Assembly (NCBI GenBank): GCA_033239525.1
Contig: BSYO01000004.1
Location: 1,364,001 to 1,428,000 of the forward strand
DNA from: Nepenthes gracilis
Lineage: Eukaryota; Streptophyta; Magnoliopsida; Caryophyllales; Nepenthaceae
DNA length: 64,000 bases
Reading direction: 5' to 3'
This document shows positions 11,996 to 23,996 of the stretch, piece after piece. The position numbers were made by a program, and so were the translations under genes. Each line of letters starts with the position of its first letter. The stretch's first letter is position 1. Below the pieces are notes generated by a model. The model worked only from the letters and a program-made list of their open reading frames with translations, was not told the DNA's origin and did not search any database.

Positions 11996-12589
11996 GCTGA
12001 AGGGTGGCTAAACATAGCCCTTGCTATGCTATTGTAATTTTTAGATTAATATTAAGTTAACTACTGATACTTAATAAATTTAAAATAATATAGTAAATAA
12101 GTTTTAAAATTATATTTTAATAAAATGTTAAAGTATCTAAATATTTATAGTATAAAAATATATTTTTAAAAAATATACTGTTTTTATATTTTTTAAATAT
12201 TTTTTATAATTAATTTTTACCCATTAAATTTTGATCTAAGGTGAGCTCGTCCTCAGTAACCCGTAAACAGCTTTATTAGCAGCTTTCCTAACAATGAGAA
12301 CAAACATAATCATTAAAGATTAATATTCTGGATATATGATTTAGATATTTTTAGTATAATTTTAAATTACATAAAATTTACCTATTCATATTTTTTATGT
12401 AAGTTTATTATTTTTTAAATAAAAATATGTGACATTATTAATATATATTCAAAATATTTAAAAAATGTCCTGAGTAAGTGTTCCAGAACAGTTAACACTC
12501 AGACAATAAGAACGATTTATCTTTTTTTTTTTTTTTTTGGCTGAGCGAGATAAAATTTTTGTTTCTTTCAAATTTTTTAAAAAAATGAT

Positions 12590-12996
12590 GCGAGTTTCAC
12601 GTTAAAAAGTTTGAGGTAAATCTCCAACTTATAAGTTAAGGAGTTTCTTCTCCTACTGAGGCCAGGTCTTTTGGGATGAAAACTTCCATCTAACATCTTT
12701 CGCGTCAAATGGTCTTTCGTTGAGACTAACCGTCAAGAGATATGTTCATGCGGAGGATTACGATTGAAAAGGGCTACTGCGGAGGGGGTGGCCTCTGCTT
12801 GCTTGGTCGCAAAGGGCGAGTAAAGTATCGCAGTGAAAGTGCAAACAAGTGAAGTGTCGCAGTGGTCATGGCGCCGAGATCCCTATTTGTTGAATGGGGA
12901 AGGAATGATCACGAGTCGCATTGAAAAGTTTGAGACAAAATCTCTAACTTATAAATTAAGGTCTTTCTCCTCCTACTTAGGCAGATTTTTTTAGGA
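12590..12996 (+). repeat. Direct repeats of about 90 bp flanking a 230-bp core (TRIM-like)
   Basis: The segments at about 12590-12679 and 12911-12996 share AAAAGTTTGAG, ATCTC(C/T)AACTTATAA, TTAAGG, CTCCTACT(G/T)AGGC and GGATG in the same order. The sequence between is GC-richer than the surroundings. The layout resembles a tiny terminal-repeat element or two fragments of one LTR type. Clean TG/CA ends and a target duplication were not found. Confidence 0.45.
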
Positions 12997-13726
12997 TGCC
13001 TTCTCCTCCCGACTTATCGCCGCATTAAAAACTATTATTTGGAAAACATAAAAATTTAATTTAAATTGGTATATAAATTTTTAAAGAGAAATCAAATTAC
13101 TCAAATTCAATGCGATTTGAAGCGCATTATATTTAAAATTTTAAATTCGTTTTATATTTAAAATTTTAATTTAAACCAACTCAGTTGATTTACAGCCCTA
13201 ATATAACATTTGAAGCGCCAACTTAATGGACCGGTGTCAACGTCGCAGTTGTTAGATTTATTGTCAAATGTATTGAGTAAATGTAAAACGTCATTTCCTT
13301 AAGAAATTTATCATAAAAAAATCACGTCTCACAATTTAACAATTAACATAAAATAAGATTAAATGAGATCCTACTCCTTCCATTTGACCATTAAATTAAA
13401 ATTTAATATTTATTTTTAATTTTTTTAAAAAAATATAAATACTTTATAGACTTCGTGCCCCAACAAAGGCAAAGCTGCCCTATCTCCACTTTTTGTGGCT
13501 CCAATTTAAAAATAAAAAAAAAATAAAGAGGAAGTATAGAGATTACATTATTCATGGCAAATACGAAATTATTATCATAATTAATTTACCTCAAAGGCAT
13601 AAATTAATTAGTCATTAATTCAAATAAAGTACTTAAAGGAGGCACTTTGCGATATAGAAATAAGAGGCATATGATTGTTTCATAATGTGTTATTTGCATT
13701 ACTCTGCGTAATGCTTTGCATTGAAC
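12997..13726. other. AT-rich upstream region of the CIF-like gene
   Basis: No ORF of note. Several poly-A/T tracts. A promoter for the downstream gene should lie here, but no clear TATA box or named element could be assigned with confidence. Confidence 0.4.
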
Positions 13727-15484
13727 ATGGCCACCGTTGATCTCCTCAGAAAACTCAGCGTACTCGTCGTCCTCATCGTTTCAGCTTCAGTTATACCAAC
13801 TTCTTCATCTGCTGGTAATTTATTTATTTTTCTCTTTGAATTTTCATGCACGACGAGGAGATATCATGATCATTTGATAATGCTAAGTGTTTATCCTTTT
13901 GCAGCTCGCCGATCTTGGTTCGTGATCGGATCATTGGCCAGAGATGACGCTCAAGCATACGAGGTAATAGATAGGAATGGTCAATGGTCGATATCTTTTC
14001 GCTTTAAAAACCCTTAATACATCTAACGCTGATAATTTTACTATGACAAATTGAACGATTTAAATTATAAAATCAGTCTACATACGATAATATATCGTCA
14101 ATATCTTAATCATGTAGTATTGTCATACATTATGAATTCTCGATGTTGAAAACATAGAAAAACGATAAAAATAAAAACGACTCTAATTAGACTCAATTTA
14201 AATAGTATTTTACGTTTTTCGAGTTGGATAGATTAATATATTTTATTTTATTTTTTTTTAACACCATTGTTGTTTTTGTGTGTGTGGATTCGTATAGATA
14301 ATGATCAAATTTACCTAAATTTTATTCTAAACTTTTATCCTAATACATGTTTTACATGGGACAAAGTTTCATGCTAAACTTATAAGAGTTTTAGCAATGA
14401 AGTCTAAGAAAAAACTCTTACTTATTTTCATAAAATTGAAAATTTGATTTTAGCATGTACAAAACAAGTAATAAAAACAAACATTTAAAATAAAACTTTT
14501 AAAAAAATATTTTTTTGCATTGATGATAATCCAGATAAATATCCAATTTCACCAACAATAACATAAAATTAAGTAATTTACCCAAACATTCAGCTTGTTT
14601 TATGGCCTTTACATCTTGATTACATTAAGCATGCCCCATTCCATTCCATGGGGATCTTTTTACCACATTGAAAGCATTGACACCATCTTCACAACCTATG
14701 TGATCCCCATAGGCAAGCTATGTTGAAGTCATTACTTCACTTATAATCTTCAAGTAACATAATAAAATCTTATCATTCTTATCTTTATTAATAAATATAC
14801 ATCAATTTTTAGGGTTTAAAATTTTGGGTTTAGGGTTCTCTTATATATCATGCTATTATTATTAAAATACTCTTATTAAATATACTATAAATAGTGCAAA
14901 AATATGAAAAAATCATATTTATTTTATATTTTCATTGATTGAATACTATATACAATAAGAAAGTATCTTGTTATTCATCATGAATTAGTATGATTGAGAG
15001 AACTATCCTTATAATCTAACATGTATTTCTTTGGCTTCCATATTCAACCAACATTTAAGATTAAAAGATAAAAAATAAATAACAAATATTGTATCAAATA
15101 ATTTAAATAGTTATTTAATTTTTATTATTTATTTGTTATCTTCTAATCTTAGATATTGAATGAATATGAGTGTTAAAGGCTACAACAACATTCTTATATA
15201 CAGGAAAGCAACTTTGTTTTTTCAAAAATAAAACAATGTGTTCTTTCAAAAATAAAATAAGTAATTTAAATAAATAAAATAAGTAACTTTGTTTTTTCAA
15301 AAATAATTTACTCATTTATTGTGTTATTTGTCAAATTTGGTAGGAGAAGACAGTAACGCAATCAGAAGAGAAAACAGAGGCAACAATCCATGAAAGGCTG
15401 CTTAGAATGAACCACGGAGACTATGGAAGATATAATCCAACGCCAGCCTTGGCCAAGCCTCGTTTTAAACTCATCCCCGACTAA
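13727..15484 (+). CDS. CIF-family sulfated peptide precursor (Casparian strip integrity factor-like), three exons
   Basis: Exons 13727-13814, 13905-13963 and 15344-15484 encode 95 aa. Residues 1-29 (MATVDLLRKLSVLVVLIVSA then SVIPTSSSA) form a signal peptide. The middle is a charged pro-region (EKTVTQSEEKTEATIHERLL). The C-terminus, after RMNHG, is a 21-residue block beginning DYGRYNPTPALAKP and ending RFKLIPD. This has the CIF/TWS1 layout: DY for tyrosine sulfation by TPST, inner prolines open to hydroxylation, and an FKLIP-type end. In Arabidopsis such peptides bind GSO/SGN3 receptor kinases to check diffusion barriers in endodermis, pollen and embryo. The DYGxYxPxP pattern looks closer to CIF3/CIF4 than CIF1/CIF2, which is inference. 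The last residue is Asp, not the usual Asn, and PRF replaces PPF. The frame and splice phases are intact. Confidence 0.85.
15037..15168. mobile_element. Hairpin MITE in intron 2 of the CIF-like gene
   Basis: A nearly complete inverted repeat: the left arm (ATATTCAACCAACATTTAAG, then ATTAAAAGATAAAAAATAAATAAC) pairs with the right arm (GTTATCTTCTAATCTTAGATATTGAATGAATAT) around an AT-only loop. The shorter hairpin at 9412-9456 shares ATATTCA(A/T)CCAAC and TTAAGATTA(A/G)AAG, so the two are one family. Confidence 0.6.
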
Positions 15485-16205
15485 GAAACATAATTACTCA
15501 TTGGGTGATGATATGCCATAACATCAAGCTTATACGAACCCGCGCCGGTCTTCTAGCCGTCTGCTCCACGTCGAACCATGCGTTCACGCTGCATTGATTT
15601 AAACCACGATGCGGGTGTATGTATGGTTCTACGTTATGCTATCGTTTCCCTATGTTATTATTGTGGCTGTCACAGTTCTAAGTGTATACAAATAATTATC
15701 TGCTAAGTGTTGCGTTAATCTAGGGGGAAATATATAATCACTTAAAAGAGTGAGTGTTTTGGGTCGGGTCACATAAAAAAAAATACTTTGCGTTATATAT
15801 TTAATATTATTGTTGTGTTATATGGTCTAAAACATTTGAAATTACATGATTATTAAGATAATATAGGTAAGGTTTGTAAAGTTGTTATTATGTAAAAATA
15901 TAAATGGCTAAATATATCAGTATATAAACATTATTGCCTTTGTTTTTAATAATATAAAGTAAAATTTGAATCGTTTTTAACAATTTTTTTTCAAAAAAAT
16001 CCAAATTAAGGTTTTCTATAAGTTACTCTATTTTTAATAAGGTTTAATGAGAGTTTGTTTTTTTTAATCACGATAGGCATAAATATATATTTTTTAAAAT
16101 TAAGATTACAACTTTTGCTTTATAATTAGATACAAGCATCGTAATATCTAGTACTTTTAAGGAAAAAAATAAAAAATATTCTTATTTTATAAAAATATTT
16201 TAAAA
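15485..16205. other. 3' flank of the CIF-like gene and AT-rich spacer
   Basis: The first 200 bp or so are less AT-rich and probably contain the 3' UTR. The rest is AT-rich without recognisable features. Confidence 0.4.
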
Positions 16206-16210
16206 TGTAT

Positions 16211-17471
16211 TGTTGCGTTTCAAATTTTTTGGTCCGGTGCAATACAAGTATTTGAGGTTGTAAAGATGTAGAGAGGGAGAGGAAAAACACCAGGATTTAC
16301 ATGGAAAGCATCCTTCTTAAATGAGGAGGAAAAATCACAAGGCTCATGGGCCTGAAAGATATTTCATTATGGATGGAAGAGTTACAAAATATAAGTTTGT
16401 GGGAGTATCTTTCCTTTCTCTTCCTAGTCTCTCTCCCTTGAAAGCTCTTTCCTTTTTTGGATCTCAAGAACCTTTTTCTTCTTGCCTGGAAAGAGGAGAA
16501 AACTCCCGGAAGAAGGCCCTTGTTTAGAGTCTTTACTAGGTATTTATAGTGGAAGAATGCCCCTTAAGAGTAATCCACGTGGCAGCCGGCGTATGGTTGA
16601 GAGGCTGTCCACCTGCCCTGCTGGCTATGTCAGGCATGCAGACCCTCACTTGTCAGTCTTGAAGTGACAAGGCATGCTCTGAGCGTCATTATGCTCTGTG
16701 GAGGCGGCGTTTTGTAGTGGTTGCGTGCTCCTTGGTAATTGCGAAGTTGCTTAGTTGGCGCTCGCGACCGGATGCCCAATGGTTCTCGTTCTTAAGCGAC
16801 GTATCTTGTCCCTTTGTGAGTACGCGGACTCGTTGAGGGAGATAGCTCTCGGACGTTAACTGCTCTCTTAATGACTGAAGGACCTTTGGTTCCTTGTGCA
16901 GAGTCCTCGGGTCTTTGCTGACCTCTCAGATTAATCTGGGCCCGAAGGAAGGTATGTATAAGGAAAAATTATGTCGTTGGCAAGGGAACACGTGGCACTG
17001 GCGTGTCACGGACGCCTGCCACCAATTCTGCAGCGTGGCGTGACAGGGACATCTGTCACCAGCCCTACGGGTATGACGTGATAGGGACGCCTGCTCTACG
17101 GATACGACATATCAGGAGCCGTTGGTCTTTTCGTGACAGCGCGTGCTTTTTGGTAATGGCGAATCATCTGAATTGGCACACGCTCGGCCGTTTTGGCTTC
17201 TTGTGTGAAAGCGTCAAGTTGTCCTCGTCTGTAAAAAGATCCTTTGGTCCTTTTCCTAGCCCTCGGGTGCGTGGGGCTAGGGTCCTCGGACATTTCTCAT
17301 ATTTCCTTGATGACGTTTGTCCCTCGTGGCATTCTCGAGCTCTTATTGGATGATTGGGCCTCTCGTGCTTTGTCGCTTCTTGGGCTAGCCTAGTTTCGTT
17401 GGTCCGTGGGCGCGTCGTTGGGCCTTCCTTTTGGGCCGTGTTTTCATGGGCCCCAGTATTGGGACCCAACA
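16211..17471 (-). mobile_element. Solo LTR A, minus-oriented
   Basis: A 1261-bp block with LTR ends (plus strand TGTTGCG ... GGGACCCAACA), more GC-rich than its flanks. The flanking 5-mers are TGTAT and TATAT, an imperfect target duplication. A TATA box on the minus strand (plus GGTATTTATAG, 16539-16549) sets the orientation. It has the same ends and box as the LTRs at 23997-25092 and 60414-61086. There are no gag/pol domains on either side, hence solo. Confidence 0.65.
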
Positions 17472-17476
17472 TATAT

Positions 17477-18124
17477 TATTATTTTTATATAAGAATTAAC
17501 TTAAATTGATCATAATTTAATTTTAATTAATATGTTAAATATTAGAAAATATCTTCTTATTAGTTGTTATTTCCCAAGAAAAGGAAGCTTTTCATTCGTA
17601 TCAAATATTTTAAATTTTATAAAGTGATCGACATGATAAAAAGAATGGTAAATATCTTTTAAAATATTTCTGATATCAAAAACACACAAAAATAACATAA
17701 AAAGTATAATTAGTTGTCAATTAGATTTTTCCACGATGCCCCGAGTAATTTTTTTGATGTAAAATAGAAAAAAAAAACCTTTTAAAATAAAAATTTGATA
17801 ATGTGATTTTAAAAAATAAAAATCTATAATTTTAATTTTTTTAAAAAAATTAATAATTTATCTTCACGGAAAAAAACATGACCTGACCCAATTGGTGGGA
17901 TGGGCCAAGCCCAAAACTAACTCACTCTTGCATAAAGGGGTTTCTAATGAACCGAGCCAATTAATGGGCCCAAATTTTGTAGAATATAATTTTATAGATT
18001 AAAATGGTAAAACATTTAGGTCCTAATAATTTTTTAGGTCGGATATAATGATATCTCGGTCTAAATTACAATTTTTAATAAATATTTTATTCAATATAAA
18101 TGTTAAATTTTTTAAAAAATTATC
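17477..18124. other. AT-rich spacer
   Basis: No gene-like ORF. About 17880-17960 has GGGCCAAGCCC and AATGGGCCC phrases seen in LTR U3 regions, but no ends could be defined. Confidence 0.4.
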
Positions 18125-18958
18125 TCAATAATATATATGTTTATATATAATAATTTCAATAAAATATTCAAGTATTTTTTAATCCAAACAATATATTTTC
18201 TAAATATTTTATAATTTATATATTTTAAATAAAAATAACTAAAAATATTTATAGACCTATCTCAATAATTATAATTTTAATAATAAACAAGCAATATTTA
18301 AATTTTTAACTTGAATAACCAAATTAGACCTACACTGATCAGACTTATAAATTTGTAACTAAATTTCACCCGAATTCAACTTAGACACAATTTATTCATG
18401 TCTAATTTTCATCCAAAATCCCACCACAAATATGGAAAAAATGGTGGGATTTTTCTCAAACTTTCGTCAAAATTTTGATTATTGTCACTGAATCTGCAAA
18501 ATCTAATACTATTCAATTTATACACAAATATATAAATAGAATCATTTTTTTTTATAAATGGTAGAACCAAAATTTTCACTACCTTATTTTTTTATATGTC
18601 TTTTTTGTTGAAAAATAATAATAAATTATTGTGAAATAATCAATCATAAAAATCTCTTAATTTAAAGTTTAGAATTCAAACCTAAATATTTTACATTTTA
18701 TATACTAGACGCCTCACTCTAACACAAATACTTTATGTGGGTATGTTTATAAACTCTTAATCTCTATTACATAATTAACATTTGTTATATGCTTTTTAAA
18801 ACAGTTATTGATTATTACGTTAATTTTATATAAAATTAGATACATAAATAAATATTTTTTTTATTATGAGTTTCCCCTCACCAAAAGAAAAAAAAAAAAC
18901 AGCAAAGCAAGAGAATGAAAATTACTTTGTAATTCTATAAGAAAAAAATTATTAAATT
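18125..18958 (+). repeat. Direct repeat R1 (about 830 bp)
   Basis: Begins TCAATAATATATATG and ends AGAAAAAAATTATTAAATT. The same sequence, in the same order and with several short deletions, recurs at 20459-21236. Shared internal landmarks include AAATCCCACCACAAATATGG, TTAGACCTACACTGAT and AGACGCCTCACTCTAACACA. R1 ends exactly where the LTR block at 18959 starts. Confidence 0.85.
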
Positions 18959-20458
18959 TGTTGCGTCACTGGTCCCCGGTTGGCCGTCACGGACAGGAGC
19001 GCCCAGTTCACGAGCTTACGGTGGCGTCAGGAGTAGGGCCCGGTCTCCATCTCTATGAACCTGGACCTGCACAACACAAACAATAAGCGAGAGGTTAGAG
19101 GCCGACGGGGGGTTTTGATCACGTCGCTCCAAGACCATCTTTCCAGTCGGATATCTTCCGGCAATAAACGGAGAAATGCATGCGTAAGATGCGAGAATGA
19201 GGGGAGTGCAAGAGGGATGTGATCGGAGGCGTGGGCTCCATGGATGAGCCCGGCGGAGGGCGGCTTATTTGTGCGCCTGCAGAGGGCGGCTTATAAGTGC
19301 GCCCACGGGAGGCGGCTTAGAGATGCTCGTGGGCTTGGGTAATATTTGGAGATCTCCCGAAGTACGCTGGAATGAGTGCGGGGCCCGTTGGGCCCGTTCA
19401 ATCAGATTGCCCTAATGGGCCGTCGGGCACGGGTTTCATCATGACCAAACAGGCCAACTGAGTAGGCCGAATGGCCCTACTCGGCGCTTTTGGGCGGAGC
19501 ATGGTACGGCCCCTCGTTTAGCGATCTGCTGCTAGGCGACTTTTCGAGGAGCCTTGTGGAGTTCATTCGAGGGTTTTGAGCGCCATTTGGGAGGCTTCCC
19601 CCTTGTCTTACTGCTGACGCGTTTGGACGACGCTCCCGGAGGGCTCTATGACGCTGGGTTTGGCCGAGGACATCGGGAGCTACAGGCGCCTCCGGCGAAG
19701 GGCGAGCGTTCTTATTCGTCCCGGATACGGAGGACGGCGGCCGCGCGCCATGGCTGAGTAAGGATCTGCTCTACATTCTGCTTTGAGAGCCTTGAGTTCC
19801 CTGTTAAGGAACGCTGTTGGACTTCGCCGCCGAGAGGAGCTTTGGGTGTGATCTGGGGACAGATCTGGTTGCTATTTTGGGGGAGCTTCGTGCTCTGTTC
19901 TTGATGAGAACAGGAGGAAGAAGGACCGCCACTGTTGGGGACGTGTTTTCACCTGATTTGTGGGACTAGTCGTTGGGTGCCATTGACAGGGAGCTTCAGG
20001 CTCCATCTGGCGCTGATCTGTGGAAGAATTGCAGGACGCTGTGGACGGGAGAATGCCGGGTCCTGTTCCGATGGCCACGGGAGCAGAGGGAGAGATGGCT
20101 ACCACCAATAGAAGTGTTCGGCGCTCTACTTGGACGAAAATAAGGGTAGAGAACATGGGGTGCCACTGACAGAGGGCTTCATGCCCTGTTTGATTCGTGG
20201 ATAGCGGAGAGGAGCGGGGTTACCCCTGCGGCCGAGCTTCGTGCTCGATTTGGTGAAGCGTGACGGGCACTGTTGGTCGCCGACGACCCTCTTGATAGGG
20301 AAGCAGGGTCGTTCCCTGGTGTTTGACGAGCTAAGGGGAGCTGCCTTCTCCAAGGCCTCCTCCGAGTTTCGTTCTTCTTTTTTCATGGTGGTGAGGGCAC
20401 TCAGAGAGAGAGACAGAGGCGGAGTCAGGAAAAGTGGTTCTTCCCCTTTTCCTTTTTT
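18959..20458 (-). mobile_element. LTR block B, truncated, between two direct repeats
   Basis: Starts TGTTGCGTCAC directly after R1. It shares with LTR C a GGTGGCGTCAG phrase, then CCTGGACCTGCACAACACAA and a GCAATAAACGGAG-like stretch in the same order, so it is the same family. It holds three GGCGGCTTA tandem units at about 19255-19325. The other LTR end (ACCCAACA) is missing; the block stops abruptly at the first base of R2. Short ORFs inside are not conserved. Confidence 0.65.
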
Positions 20459-21236
20459 TCAATAATATATATGTTTATATATAATAATTTCAATAAAATA
20501 TTCAAGTATTTTTAATCCTATATTTTCTAAATATTTTATAATTTATATATTTTAAATAAAAATAACTAAAAATATTTATAGTATCTCAATAATTATAATT
20601 TTAATTATAAACAAGCAGGGAATAACCAAATTAGACCTACACTGATTAGACTTATAAATTTGTAACTTTTATCTTTAGTCATGTCTAATTTTCATTCAAA
20701 ATCCCACCACAAATATGGAAAAAATGGTGGGATTTTTCTCAAACTTTCAGCAAAATTTTGATTATTGTCACTGAATCTGTAAAATATAATACTATTCAAT
20801 TTATATACAAATATATAAATAGAATCATTTTTTTATAAATGGTAGAACCAAAATTTTCACTACCTTTCTTATTTTTTTATATGTCTTTTTTTTTAAAAAA
20901 AATAATAATAAATTATTATAAAATAAAATCATAAACATCTCTTAATTTAAAGTTTAGAATTCAAACCTAAATTTTTACATTTTATATACTAGACGCCTCA
21001 CTCTAACACAAAATACTTTATGTGCTCTTAATCTCTATTACATAATTAACATTTTGTTTATATGCTTTTTAAAACAGTTATTGTTTATTATATTAATTTT
21101 ATATAAAATTAGATACATAAATGAATATTTTTTTGATTATGAGTTTCCCCTCACTAAAAGAAAAAAAAAAAAAAAAACAACAAAGCAAGAGAATGAAAAT
21201 GACTTTGTAATTCTATAAGAAAAAAATTATTAAATT
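20459..21236 (+). repeat. Direct repeat R2, copy of R1 with intact right flank
   Basis: Matches 18125-18958 collinearly with small deletions. After the shared AAAAAAATTATTAAATT it runs on uninterrupted into AATATCCCATAATT. At the same point R1 is interrupted by the LTR. R2 therefore appears to preserve the site as it was before insertion. Confidence 0.8.
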
Positions 21237-21969
21237 AATATCCCATAATTAAATAAAAATAATCAAAATTTTCGAATATTTTGTTACTTGGTGGGAAACC
21301 AAACATTTCACATAGTTAATTAGCATATTAACAGGATCAAATATGCTTTCTTGTAATGTGAAAAAAAGCATGGAATGCGTTCCGTGCACTTCGCTTACCA
21401 CGCAATAAATAATTAGGGATTGACATTAAAGAAATCATGGGGTATTAATCCAAGAAAGGAATAATTTCATTTATACTGCTAATTAGCCATTTATAAACTT
21501 ATGTACAATTATTTGGTAAATCCTATTTTGTAGCGTTTATTTATTTTTAAGATAAATAATTGGAGAAAAATTTTTATATTTAGATTGTATGAAAAATTAT
21601 TTTAAAAATATAATAAAAAATTATAATAATATATTTATATTTGAAAAAATAAATTTTTATTTTTATATAATTTTTCTTATTGTTGAATTTTTTTAAAGTG
21701 TCAAATTACTCACGGAAAATGATATGTATAAATATCCAAACATAGGAGAGCCAGTGAACCTACCATATGAAGTACTGTGCTTTGTGATTTTTTTTAACTT
21801 TTTTATAAAATATATATTTAAAAAATTAAAAATATATAAAATACAGTATTTTATGGAGCTGGATCTCCTAATTCCGTGACCCCCGGCTATAGTGATGCTA
21901 ATTCAGCTATGTCGGCATTTCATTTTTAACAAATATTTAATAAAAAAAATATATAAAAAATAATATATA
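21237..21969. other. AT-rich spacer
   Basis: Nothing gene-like. Long A/T runs; a short GC-richer stretch at about 21840-21910 is not identifiable. Confidence 0.5.
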
Positions 21970-21974
21970 TATAT

Positions 21975-22886
21975 TGTTGCGTCCCGGGTCCGTGGTTGCC
22001 GTATGGATTAGGGAGCCTTCGGATTCCCAAGCACGTGGTGGCGTCAGGCAAAGGGTTCGGTCTCCGTAACTCTAAACCTGGACCTGCACAACACAAACAA
22101 CAAATAAGAGGTCAGAGGTCCGGTGGGATTTCTTCCACCACGGCCATTTTGACGTTCAAGTCAACAAGTTCCCGCAATGAACAGAAATGGCGCACGCAGT
22201 GAGCAGTGTGCGGATGGATGCTGATGAAACGTGAGTGATATGTATGTTTTAGTATGGTGGATGCAATGAGAAGGTTACGGAAGACCTGACTTCCTTAATG
22301 CACCGCAGCGGGTGGCTAACTTTTCGCTGCCTGAACGGACTTGGTGATTGAGATCGCGAGAGGGGCTGACTCGTTCGTGGCCACAGGACGTGAGTATTAT
22401 CTCAGTTCAACAGTTTACTCTCTTGCGATCTATTCAGAGATGGAAGGATTGGGATTCGAATCACTTTCTCTGTGGGGAGAGGGAGCTCTTATAGGCTCCT
22501 CCCCAGTGGACTTTGGGAGCCAGAATGCCCATTACTAGGGTTTCCTTGCCTGTGGTCGTTGTCGCAGATCGCCGGTCATGCCGGTTATCGTTTTACGGTG
22601 GCGGGCAGGCTCCTAAGCTCTGCCAGCCACGCCTGATCTTCCATTCAGTTGGGATTGGTTGGTTATTTGTGGGCGGCTACCTGAGTCGTTGTCGTAGTGC
22701 TAGCCGCTTCTCCATTGGTTGACTTTTCCTCTCTCCTGCTGGTTTTCGGCAACCCGTTATTGCGCTGCAGGGCGCTCGTCGTTTCCGCCAGTGGGGCGCC
22801 ATGTACGCCTCCTACGCAGTTGGACTGAGCTCGATACCTTTCGTGGGCTTTGGTATTGCTCGTGGGTCTTGACACGGGACCCAACA
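21975..22886 (-). mobile_element. Solo LTR C with TATAT target duplication
   Basis: A 912-bp block with plus-strand ends TGTTGCGTCCC ... GGGACCCAACA, flanked on both sides by TATAT. The duplication is inside a TA-rich run, so it carries less weight than usual. A TATA-like GCCTATAAGAGC on the minus strand (about 22487-22498) fits a minus orientation. It shares U5-side phrases with block B (GGTGGCGTCAGG, CCTGGACCTGCACAACACAA). Confidence 0.7.
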
Positions 22887-23996
22887 TATATATATATATA
22901 TATATGTATGTATAGTAGTATAAAAAATATATATAATGTTTTATTTGTTTTGTCAAGTAGTTTATTTTATAATTTATAAAAGTTAAAAAAATATCTAAAA
23001 ATATTTATTTCTAAACTTTAACACTTATATTACATCTTATTTTATTATCATTACTTTTAAAATCATCTTCATTATAGAAACTTAAAATAATTAGATTTAT
23101 AATACGATCTATTACATTTAAATAATATTTTAAAAGTGTGTATATTTTTATTGTCCTTGATATCATTCCTTTTATTTTTATCGACTATTTGACCCCTAAT
23201 ATTAAAGACTAATTCAAATAATATTGTACTAACAGGTAAAGCTAATAAGTCTTATGCTATTGGTGAGAATATGAAAAAATGTATACTTGTTAATATTTTA
23301 TTATTTTTAAATAGTAAACTCTAAATAGCTACTTGCTAAGTTGGAAACATAATTGGATTGTAATAAATAAATAAGTTTAGTCAATATTATATTTTCACTA
23401 ATCGGTTGAGATTCATATAAAATCTATAATAAAGAAAGTAAATCACGCCATTCGTAAAGTTTCGAACCATCTTTACAATTGTTTACTTGCTTCTATAATT
23501 AGATTAGACAGTTACGATATTAACTGTAGTATATACAAATTGCATATTGTGTGTAAATTGTAGTGAACAATTGCATTCATTTATTCAATGTTGTCTGTCA
23601 TCTTTATATTTGTATAGAACTCTTCAAGATAAATATACATCCCATGTAATTTTGCACAGGGATCCATAATTTTAGTATGACAATCTAGTACTGAAAGATT
23701 TTTCTAATATTTTTAAACTAAAAAACATATTTAAATATAGTACCACTGAATATATTATTTTTAATATATTTAAAAACTTAAAATTATTTTTAAAATATCA
23801 TATTTATCTCCATCATCAATATAATATAGCAAAAATCATAATCACACTTATAAGTTATAGAAATATTATTGAATGATAATAATTAGCTCAATAGTATATC
23901 TTTTATTGTATAATAGGTAATCGTAAATTTATTATGAGTAAAACAAAAAAATATTTAATCAATTCATTTATTGATGCATCATATAATTTGAATTAT
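22887..23996. other. AT-rich spacer with TA microsatellite
   Basis: Opens with a (TA)n run at about 22887-22906. The rest is AT-rich without an ORF or RNA-gene signature. Confidence 0.5.

Noticed and set aside
17003..17472. Overlapping ORFs of 100-116 codons on both strands
   Set aside because: GC-rich LTR A sequence gives long open frames by chance; no domain.
22719..22979. 86-codon ORF ending in a TA microsatellite
   Set aside because: Spans the end of a solo LTR and the microsatellite; not conserved-looking.
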